53,881 bases of DNA from a bacterium (lineage in GTDB: Bacteria; UBA4055): positions 1 to 53,881 of the forward strand of contig JAKQBN010000062.1 in NCBI GenBank assembly GCA_029559475.1, written 5' to 3'. Both the position numbers and the translations under genes were made by a program. The notes below the pieces were generated by a model. That model was given only the letters and a program-made list of their open reading frames with translations. It did not search any database and was not told the DNA's origin. How positions within the stretch are numbered: the stretch's first letter is position 1; the number at the start of each line of letters is the position of its first letter. Positions 1-6,132 of this stretch are shown here, piece by piece.

Positions 1-128
1 ATATTACAGGGGAATCTATGAGAAAGAATAAAAAGGTTGCAGCGAAGAAAAAGAATGGTTAAATTTTAACGGGTTCAGGAGGTGGAAACTGTGACACTTT
101 AAACAGGAATCAGTGGGACACTTTGACA
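1..128 (+). mobile_element. possible 3' end of an insertion sequence (IS21-like) with the last codons of its ORF
   Basis: A reading frame open from the window edge ends at position 62 with a lysine-rich tail (RKNKKVAAKKKNG). It is followed by a non-coding stretch with two related motifs, GTGACACTTT at 91-100 and GGGACACTTTGACA at 115-128. Repeated GNGACACTTT-type motifs just after a basic C-terminal tail are what the right end of an IS21-family element, with its multiple terminal repeats, often looks like. The element itself lies outside the window, so this is inference. It could also be the basic tail of an unrelated protein. Confidence 0.3.
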
Positions 129-149
129 AGAATCTACATATCCTATCCT

Positions 150-178
150 TTGATGATTAATTCTGGTCATGATAACTA
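150..178 (+). promoter_or_regulatory. putative sigma-70 promoter of the lipoprotein gene at 238
   Basis: TTGATG (150-155) and TAACTA (173-178) are separated by 17 bp, the spacing seen at other promoter candidates in this window. Transcription would start about 50-55 nt before the ATG at 238. Confidence 0.35.
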
Positions 179-237
179 TTTTTATATTGAAATGATAAAA
201 GATTCTACAAAGTCTAAATAGAAAAATGGAGAAGTAA

Positions 238-1959
238 ATGAAATTTTCAGCTTTAGTAAAAACTGTATTTGTGATTTATGTTTTGTTTCTTGTAACAGCT
301 TGCGAAAAAGATAATAATACTGAGCCAAATTCGCTTACAGAGATCGAGATCGTCAGTCCTGCTGAAGGTAGTATTCTGGCAGGTGATACTCAGATCAACC
401 TCAGTATTTTAAATGACGATGACCTTAGTTACGTACATATAATGATCGACGGACAGGAAATTACAAGGATCGAGAAGGGTATTGAAAGCTGGGATTTTAA
501 TCCGGTATTCTATAAAGACGGTGAAACACATACCATATTAGCTGTAGCTACGGAAAAAGACGGAGATCAGAGCCAGAGCGGTGTCGTGTCGTTCGAAGTT
601 GACGAAACAGCTGTTATATCTCCTGTTTATATTAAACCGGCTCTCAATTATATATATACGGAATCAGAAAACCTTGTGATAGACTGGGAAGGGATACAAA
701 ATGCTGTCGAATATACGTTTCAGCTTTCAGGTGATAATGAATTTACTTCGATTCTCTGTGAAGATACGGTTTCTGCTGATTCTGCTGATTGCGGCGTTCT
801 TGCTAAAGATTCGTATTATTTCAGGCTCAAAGCAAAAAACACGACCGGAAAGATTACGGGTTGGTCTAATACTAAAAGAGTGTATGTAGGTGTTGATGAT
901 ATTACATGGATGAACACTTATAATTACGGATCGGGGCCTGAATGGGCCAACGACGTCACGATGCTGCCTGATAAAAGTATCATCACAGCGGGACCGAGCT
1001 GGGATTCCGCAATGGAATATGCGAAAATCTCGATTGTTTATACTGATTTAACGGGCGAAGTTATCTGGAATAAAATGCTGGGGCAGAACTTTAAAATCTC
1101 TTACGCGAACGAAGCATTTAAGAGCGGCGATTATATCTATATTGCGGGAGGCGAAGTTCCAGACATGTGGTCTTCAGAAGGCAATATGCTTTTAATTAAA
1201 CTTGACATGAACGGAAATGTAATCTGGAGTAAGAAATACGGTACTTACGATTCGTGGATAGCGAAAGCCGCAGAAGGTCCGGACGGTTACATTTATCTGG
1301 ATTGTGATTATGAAGGAGAGAACTCGATCGTAAAAACCGATACCGACGGGAATGTTGTTTATACATATACGCCGGCAGATGCTGATTGGGTATGTTTCAA
1401 TTTCGACCATCTTAATAATCTGATAGTGATGTACGGCAGGTACGATATTCTTCCGCACATTGTAAGCCTTGATGCCGAGGGACAGGTGTTAAGAGATAAA
1501 ACATTCGGCAGCATAAATATAGATTATGCGGACAATATTTTCGCAGATGCAACAGGTATTTATATCTGCGATTCGGATTATTTAATAAGAAAATTCAACT
1601 ATGACGGTTCTGTTATATATCAGTACTCTGAAGATGCTTACGAATTTTCAAATATGATGCTTGCAGGCGGTTCTTTATATGCAGCCGGCTATGACATTTA
1701 TGGTGTCGCTATAATGAAGGAATTCAGTTCATCGCTCACGGTCAATGCAGTTCACATATATCGCACGGGGATGCTTACCAATCTTTTTGTCGCTGAGGAC
1801 GGATCGTCTGTATTATGCGGTACTGATACAGCTGAGCTTCAGGAAAACTCCGGTATGCTTTTAATCAGAACGGATAAAGACGGGAATTTCGAAGGCATGA
1901 CTTCCAAACCTGCGATAAAAGGTAAAAAGCTTAATGTGAAGTATAACAGGATAAGATAA
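238..1959 (+). CDS. lipoprotein with Ig-like and fibronectin-like domains and a beta-propeller-like region
   Basis: The start is fixed by GGAGAAG at 228-234. Residues 1-22 form a lipoprotein signal peptide with a lipobox ending in VTAC (Cys22), so the protein should be anchored in the envelope. Residues about 35-125 look like a bacterial Ig-like domain (SPAEGS near the start, then a VxVDE-type ending). Residues about 130-220 resemble a fibronectin type III fold with YTFQLSGD and YYFRLKAKN strands. The rest (about 222-573) has repeated blocks of the type D-x-x-GNVIW-x-KxYG and TDxDGNVVY, as in the beta-propeller repeats of surface lipoproteins of FCB bacteria. No catalytic motif is visible and the function is unknown. 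It stands alone, convergent with the tup operon. Confidence 0.75.
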   Translation: MKFSALVKTVFVIYVLFLVTACEKDNNTEPNSLTEIEIVSPAEGSILAGDTQINLSILNDDDLSYVHIMIDGQEITRIEKGIESWDFNPVFYKDGETHTILAVATEKDGDQSQSGVVSFEVDETAVISPVYIKPALNYIYTESENLVIDWEGIQNAVEYTFQLSGDNEFTSILCEDTVSADSADCGVLAKDSYYFRLKAKNTTGKITGWSNTKRVYVGVDDITWMNTYNYGSGPEWANDVTMLPDKSIITAGPSWDSAMEYAKISIVYTDLTGEVIWNKMLGQNFKISYANEAFKSGDYIYIAGGEVPDMWSSEGNMLLIKLDMNGNVIWSKKYGTYDSWIAKAAEGPDGYIYLDCDYEGENSIVKTDTDGNVVYTYTPADADWVCFNFDHLNNLIVMYGRYDILPHIVSLDAEGQVLRDKTFGSINIDYADNIFADATGIYICDSDYLIRKFNYDGSVIYQYSEDAYEFSNMMLAGGSLYAAGYDIYGVAIMKEFSSSLTVNAVHIYRTGMLTNLFVAEDGSSVLCGTDTAELQENSGMLLIRTDKDGNFEGMTSKPAIKGKKLNVKYNRIR

Positions 1960-2060
1960 AGAATAATTCAATTGCTGATGAATTTTTAGACGAAACAGTA
2001 TGTATGCCTAGAATGGGTATTATGCTTACATAAAGGGTTAAATAATATTCGGTGATCGAA

Positions 2061-3074
2061 CTAATTTATCACTTTTACAGCAGTGGCTTTGAAGAGCATA
2101 TAAACGGGGCTGTTTTCCTTCAGGCTCATTTCCTCTAGCGAGTTCTTTGTTATGAGCACGGTAAAATCTTCGCCGGCAGTTACGGTCAGCTGAAGCGCAG
2201 AGGGGATTTCCTTAATGTTTTTTACAGTTCCGGGCAGGCAGTTTCTGGCCGAAGTATGAACATTTGTGAGGGAGAGGATGACCTCTTCGGGATCGATAGC
2301 TATGCTAACTTTATCTTTGATAGCATGATCGGATGAAAAATAAATGCTGCTGATATTTTCGTTACGGAACCTGTAGAGTTTCTCGCCGGTTTTTTCCGCT
2401 GATCCTGTAAAGACATTTTCTCGGGGGATGGGCGATACTTTTCCGTCTATGACGGATATGATCTCGGGAGAAAGCCTGTAAGCTTCCTCTTTGTGATGGG
2501 ATGTGAAGATTATCGTCGCACCTTTTTCTTTGTTATAAGAAGAAAGGATTTCTGCGAGAAGTTCGCGCCCTCTTGTGTCGAGTCCGGCTGAAGGTTCGTC
2601 GAGTATATAGACGGGAGCGTCTATGACAAGATTGCGGGCAAGGCGCACTCTCTGCGCTTCACCTCCGGAAAGGCCTTTGAGGCTTCTTGAAGCAAGATGT
2701 CCGATCTCAAGCATTTTGAGGATCTTGTTGACCTTCTCTTTTATTTCTGCCGCTCCAAGCCCGCGTATTTTCAGCCCGTATGCCGCATTATCAAAAACCG
2801 ATGCATAGAACAGTCTGCTGTCCTGAAGCATATAGCTGATATTCCTGCGGTTTTTGAGAAGCTCTTCGCTTTTACCATAATCAACAGCTCTGCCTTCAAT
2901 AGAGACCGATCCGCTGTCCGGCTGAAGCTGAAGACCAATTATCTTTAAGAGGGTTGATTTGCCTGAACCGTTTGGTCCGGTCAGGCAGTAAATTCTGCCT
3001 TTCTCAAATTCAAGCAGGCCCGAGTTAAGGCTGAAACCGCTGAATGATATTTGTGCGTTCTCAAGCCTGAACAT
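2061..3074 (-). CDS. tupC: tungstate ABC transporter ATP-binding protein
   Basis: This is the ATPase that drives tungstate (or molybdate) import at the inner membrane. Visible motifs are Walker A GPNGSGKST (33-41), the Q-loop glutamine at 84, signature LSGGEAQ (135-141), Walker B VYILDEP (155-161) and the H-loop histidine at about 193. The C-terminal about 70 residues (SARNCLPGTV... to the end) resemble a Mop/TOBE oxyanion-binding domain, which would let the ATPase sense the oxyanion. At 337 residues it fits ModC/WtpC/TupC-type ATPases. The start codon touches the stop of the permease gene (shared base at 3074), so it is translationally coupled and the last gene of the tupABC operon. Tungstate rather than molybdate specificity is inferred from the TupA-type binding protein. 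Confidence 0.85.
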   Translation of the reverse strand: MFRLENAQISFSGFSLNSGLLEFEKGRIYCLTGPNGSGKSTLLKIIGLQLQPDSGSVSIEGRAVDYGKSEELLKNRRNISYMLQDSRLFYASVFDNAAYGLKIRGLGAAEIKEKVNKILKMLEIGHLASRSLKGLSGGEAQRVRLARNLVIDAPVYILDEPSAGLDTRGRELLAEILSSYNKEKGATIIFTSHHKEEAYRLSPEIISVIDGKVSPIPRENVFTGSAEKTGEKLYRFRNENISSIYFSSDHAIKDKVSIAIDPEEVILSLTNVHTSARNCLPGTVKNIKEIPSALQLTVTAGEDFTVLITKNSLEEMSLKENSPVYMLFKATAVKVIN

Positions 3075-3775
3075 CAGTCAACAGTCCTGTATAATTTTGT
3101 GAATTTGAGGAAAAAGAAATTTATCGTAAAAGCTACGGCCAGAAGAACTATTCCAAGCGCTATGCTCAGACCGAATTCGCCTTTGCTCGTTTCCAGCGCT
3201 ATTGCTGTGGTTATCGTTCTTGTATAGTTGCGGATATTCCCGCCGAGCATCATCGAAACGCCGACTTCCGCAAATACTCTTGAAAATGCCGTTATCAGAC
3301 AGGCCGCGACGCCGAATCTGGCTTCGGAAAAGAACATCAGAAGCTGCTGTGTTTTATTAGCTCCTAGAGAAACGGATGTTTCACTGACGCTTTTATCTAA
3401 TGATCTAATAGTTGACACAGTAAGCGAAACAACAACCGGCAGTATCAAAAACGTCTGACCTATAACGACCGCGGTCTGAGTGAAAAGAAGAGCCAGGTCA
3501 CCGGCCGGACCTCTTCTCGAAAGTATCGAATAGAAGAGAAGCCCGACTACAACAGTGGGGATAGACATTAGGGTGTTCGAGACGGTTATAAGAAATTCTC
3601 TTCCCCTGAATTTTTTGATGACAAGAAAAAACGCCGCCGGCACTCCGATAACAGATGCCAGCAGCGTCGAAATAATGCTCAGTTTAACCGAAAGCCAGAC
3701 TATGTTCCAGAATTCCGAGTCGCTCGATAAGATCAGCCTGAAAGCTTCCGATATTCCTTCAAGAATGTAGTCCAA
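3074..3775 (-). CDS. tupB: tungstate ABC transporter permease
   Basis: An inner-membrane permease of 233 residues with about five to six hydrophobic helices and the binding-protein-dependent transport (BPD_transp_1) fold. The EAA-type loop is seen around residues 130-160 (SETSVSLGANKTQQLLMFF), which is where the ATPase docks. Length and pattern agree with TupB/WtpB-type permeases. It sits 4 bp downstream of tupA and overlaps tupC by one base, so all three genes should be co-transcribed. Confidence 0.85.
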   Translation of the reverse strand: MDYILEGISEAFRLILSSDSEFWNIVWLSVKLSIISTLLASVIGVPAAFFLVIKKFRGREFLITVSNTLMSIPTVVVGLLFYSILSRRGPAGDLALLFTQTAVVIGQTFLILPVVVSLTVSTIRSLDKSVSETSVSLGANKTQQLLMFFSEARFGVAACLITAFSRVFAEVGVSMMLGGNIRNYTRTITTAIALETSKGEFGLSIALGIVLLAVAFTINFFFLKFTKLYRTVD

Positions 3776-3779
3776 TTAC

Positions 3780-4616
3780 TTATTTGCACACTCTCGGATT
3801 TTTAAAGTTCGGGAAATAAAGCTGTGCGCCGTCTTTTTTATAGTCGGCTATCATCTTCTGGCCTCTTTCTGAAGTGAAGAACTCTATCATTTTCATTGCG
3901 AGGTCATATTTAACGTGCGGAAATTTTTCGGGATTTACAGCTATTATACCGTAAGGATTTAAAAGATCGTCATCGCCGTCCATAAGCAGTACAAGTCTTG
4001 TTTTGTCTTTCTGAAAATTATAGGTCGCCCTGTCAACAAGAACGTATCCGCTTTTTTCATCCGCTATCTTAAGAGTAGCAGCCATACCCTGACCAGCTTC
4101 CATATACCACGAATCTTTCGCGCTTACCGGAGTTATGGCCAGTTTTTTCCAGAACGCTTTTTCTTTTTTGTGCGTACCTGAATCATCGCCTCTTGAAACG
4201 AAAGGCTGCTTTGCGTCCGCAATAAGCTTCAGCGCTTCTGTAGCCGATTTCACACCTTTAATCTTTGCAGGGTCTTCTTTAGGTCCCATTATCACAAAAT
4301 CATTATACATTACGTCCTGACGGTTGACGCCCCATCCTTCAGCCACGAATTTGTCTTCGTCCGCCCTGGCGTGAACAAGGATTATGTCCGCGTTCCCGTC
4401 TTTTGCCACCTGAATGGCTTTTCCTGTTCCGAGAGACAGGCAGTGAACTTTGCAGTTGTTCTCTTTTTCGAACGGAGCCAGCATATAATCGAGAAGACCT
4501 GTCTCATATGTGCTTGTAGTTGTAGACAAGGTCAGTTTTACCGGTTCGGTTTTTTCCTGAGCTGAAACGGACATGATCATTGCAAGTCCGAGGATCAGTA
4601 GCATCATTTTTTTCAT
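3780..4616 (-). CDS. tupA: tungstate-binding periplasmic protein
   Basis: The solute-binding protein that captures tungstate in the periplasm. The ATG at 4616 is preceded by AAGGAG at the right distance; a GTG 15 bases upstream would put the start before the ribosome site and is rejected. Residues 1-20 are a signal peptide (AQ at its end). The mature protein opens with the TTTS motif (LSTTTSTYETG, 30-40), which in TupA proteins helps bind the oxyanion, and has a second conserved block SRGDDSGTHKKE. These two blocks separate TupA from ModA and WtpA, so a tungstate substrate is likely. First gene of the tupABC operon, behind a structured leader at about 4690-4800. No tungsten enzyme (AOR, formate dehydrogenase) is in the window. 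Confidence 0.88.
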   Translation of the reverse strand: MKKMMLLILGLAMIMSVSAQEKTEPVKLTLSTTTSTYETGLLDYMLAPFEKENNCKVHCLSLGTGKAIQVAKDGNADIILVHARADEDKFVAEGWGVNRQDVMYNDFVIMGPKEDPAKIKGVKSATEALKLIADAKQPFVSRGDDSGTHKKEKAFWKKLAITPVSAKDSWYMEAGQGMAATLKIADEKSGYVLVDRATYNFQKDKTRLVLLMDGDDDLLNPYGIIAVNPEKFPHVKYDLAMKMIEFFTSERGQKMIADYKKDGAQLYFPNFKNPRVCK

Positions 4617-4689
4617 TTGTTTCTCCTTCACATTAAGTTTTGGTTTAACAATATGCGAATGGAACAGGTATTCTTTATTTTAATTATAT

Positions 4690-4800
4690 ACTCCTTTCCA
4701 AACGCGGGAGGCTGAACTCTTTCGGGTTCAACCCGTCGGTTCCGGGCCGTTGATTTGATCTTTAGGCAACAGAACTCGGAGCGATCCTTTGAAGGACCGG
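4690..4800 (-). ncRNA. structured leader RNA upstream of tupA, candidate molybdenum/tungsten cofactor (Moco/Tuco) riboswitch
   Basis: Between a clear promoter (4805-4833) and tupA lies a G+C-rich block inside otherwise A+T-rich DNA. Read on the minus strand it contains CTCCGAG (4775-4781), a 6-bp stem CTGTTG/CAACGG (4767-4772 with 4747-4752), a hairpin closed by a GAAA loop (4713-4730, TGAAC/GTTCA arms) and, at the 3' end, GCCTCCC (4706-4712). CTCCGAG-like and GCCTCCC-like blocks around stacked stems and a GNRA loop resemble the Moco RNA motif, which precedes molybdate transport and cofactor genes. Shorter variants have been proposed to sense the tungsten cofactor. The family assignment is from memory; the existence of a structured leader is better supported. 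Confidence 0.5.
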
Positions 4801-4804
4801 CGGA

Positions 4805-4833
4805 AATTTAAGAATTAACAGGATTGAAGTCAA
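4805..4833 (-). promoter_or_regulatory. sigma-70 promoter of tupABC
   Basis: On the minus strand TTGACT (4833-4828) and TAAATT (4810-4805) are separated by exactly 17 bp. The predicted transcript starts at about 4798, directly at the 5' side of the structured leader, which supports that leader being transcribed with tupA. Confidence 0.6.
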
Positions 4834-4840
4834 TATAAAT

Positions 4841-4966
4841 GAACAGTCCTGTATTTATCAAAAGAAAACCTCTCCATGCATTAATAATCTAATCAACTTT
4901 AAGCGATACCGTGCCGGCAGATAAAGAAAGTAAGAGCTTTTCTTTTTCTAAAAGACAGGACTGTTC
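4841..4966. repeat. 126-bp imperfect inverted repeat (possible MITE or long hairpin)
   Basis: The ends GAACAGTCCTGT (4841-4852) and ACAGGACTGTTC (4955-4966) are perfect 12-bp inverted repeats. The symmetry continues inward with a few mismatches and one gap, with an AAAAGAAAA-CTCT pattern on the left matched by its complement on the right, for about 33 bp per arm. The middle (about 55 bp) has no coding capacity. No convincing target-site duplication is visible. It lies between the tup promoter and the rpoD terminator. Confidence 0.5.
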
Positions 4967-4971
4967 TAAAA

Positions 4972-4998
4972 AATAAAAAAACCGGCTCAAAAGCCGGT
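4972..4998 (-). terminator. rho-independent terminator of rpoD
   Basis: On the minus strand a perfect 7-bp stem ACCGGCT/AGCCGGT (4992-4998 with 4981-4987, 4-nt loop) is followed by a T-rich tract (complement of the A run at 4972-4980). It begins 7 nt after the rpoD stop codon. Confidence 0.85.
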
Positions 4999-5005
4999 CT
5001 TAAAT

Positions 5006-5863
5006 TTATCTGTCGAGATACATTTTGAGCGTTTTAGAACGAGACTTGTGTCTTAATCTCTGAAGAGCTTTCTCTTTGATCTGTCTGATCCTTTCTCTTG
5101 TCAGACTCAGCTCCTGTCCGATCTCCTCGAGCGTCAGAGGCTCGTATCTGTCGATACCGAAATACATTGTTATGACTTCTTTCTCTCTGGTGGAGAGAGT
5201 CGCTAATGCCCTTTCGATCTCAACGCTTAAAGAAAAGTCGGTGATCTCGGAATCCGGTTGAGGCGACTGGTCGCTTTTCAGAACGTCGATAAGCCTGTTG
5301 TCCTCTCCGTCCTTGATCGGCGAATCGATCGAAAGATGCTGACCGGAGATCTTTAGAGTATTGTAGATCTCGTCTTCTGATGTCTCCATTATACCGGCGA
5401 TCTCTTCCATGGTCGGTTCACGTTCGAATTTGTTCTGTAAAGCAGATCTCGTTTTATGGATCTTGTTGAGAACGGATATTTTGTTCGACGGAAGTCTTAC
5501 CACCCTTGACTGCTCCGCAAGCGCCTGAAGGATCGACTGTCTGATCCACCATACGGCATAGGAAATGAATTTGTAGCCTTTAGTTTCGTCGAATCTCGAT
5601 GCGGCCTTGATCAGACCGAGATTCCCTTCGTTGATCAGGTCGTTGAAGCTCAGTCCCTGATTTTTATACTGCTTAGCTACCGAAACGACGAATCTCAGGT
5701 TGGATTTAATCATCCTTTCTTTAGCCCTCTGGGCTTTTGCGCCTTTCGTACGCATCGTTTTGGTAAGCTCTACCTCTTCTTCAGCCGTGAGAAGGTTCTC
5801 TTTGCTGATCTCCTTGAGGTATTCGTTTAGTGATTTGTTGGAGCGGTATCCTACATACATCAT
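5006..5863 (-). CDS. rpoD: RNA polymerase primary sigma factor (sigma-70, short type without region 1.1)
   Basis: Directs RNA polymerase to housekeeping promoters. At 285 residues it starts directly in region 1.2 (SLNEYLKEISKENLLTAEEE) and lacks the acidic region 1.1, like the primary sigma factors of Bacteroidota and relatives. Region 2 is intact: RFVVSVAKQY (57-66), NEGNLGLIKAASRFD (78-92) and the -10 melting/recognition segment YAVWWIRQ (102-109). Region 3 follows (SNKISVLNKIHKTR), then region 4.2 with the -35 helix-turn-helix LTLEEIGQELSLTRERIRQIKEKALQRLR at about 243-272. The first of two adjacent ATGs fits the AGGAAGGG ribosome site. It is monocistronic, with its own promoter and terminator, and divergent from ppdK. 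Confidence 0.92.
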   Translation of the reverse strand: MMYVGYRSNKSLNEYLKEISKENLLTAEEEVELTKTMRTKGAKAQRAKERMIKSNLRFVVSVAKQYKNQGLSFNDLINEGNLGLIKAASRFDETKGYKFISYAVWWIRQSILQALAEQSRVVRLPSNKISVLNKIHKTRSALQNKFEREPTMEEIAGIMETSEDEIYNTLKISGQHLSIDSPIKDGEDNRLIDVLKSDQSPQPDSEITDFSLSVEIERALATLSTREKEVITMYFGIDRYEPLTLEEIGQELSLTRERIRQIKEKALQRLRHKSRSKTLKMYLDR

Positions 5864-5907
5864 AATGCGTTTACCCTTCCTTTTTAGGTTTTTTATACCG
5901 GAAAACT

Positions 5908-5933
5908 ATCCGTTCGTGCCTGTGGTAACGGAT
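5908..5933 (-). repeat. 7-bp inverted repeat in the rpoD leader
   Basis: ATCCGTT (5908-5914) and AACGGAT (5927-5933) are a perfect 7-bp inverted repeat with a 12-nt loop. It falls at the very start of the predicted rpoD transcript, so it could be a 5' stabilising hairpin or an operator. Confidence 0.45.
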
Positions 5934-5938
5934 GTCCC

Positions 5939-5967
5939 AATATAATAAATAAAATATAAATTTCCAA
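5939..5967 (-). promoter_or_regulatory. sigma-70 promoter of rpoD
   Basis: On the minus strand TTGGAA (5967-5962) and TATATT (5944-5939) are 17 bp apart. The leader would be about 70 nt. Confidence 0.55.
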
Positions 5968-6010
5968 GAAAAAAATTAATTATTTTCAAAAAAATATTTT
6001 TAAATTCATA

Positions 6011-6039
6011 TTGACTATAATCACGAAAAAACGTAATTT
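6011..6039 (+). promoter_or_regulatory. sigma-70 promoter of ppdK
   Basis: TTGACT (6011-6016) and TAATTT (6034-6039) are 17 bp apart, giving a leader of about 85 nt before the ATG at 6133. The 5864-6132 gap between rpoD and ppdK is otherwise A+T rich and holds only the two divergent promoters and the rpoD leader hairpin. Confidence 0.6.
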
Positions 6040-6132
6040 TGGAGCGCGTGATTTTCTTTAAGGATCCGCCGATTAAAATAGAGAAAAACATCAGAATATC
6101 TGAAAAATTGAAAGATAAAAAAGAGGATTAAA

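Noticed and set aside
3079-3091. 13-mer AACAGTCCTGTAT at the tupB end shared with the inverted repeat at 4841
   Set aside because: It lies in coding sequence with no further similarity on either side, so probably chance.
5906-6091. 61-codon minus-strand frame in the rpoD-ppdK gap
   Set aside because: It covers two divergent promoters, is mostly A/T-derived Phe/Ile/Asn/Lys, and has no ribosome site.
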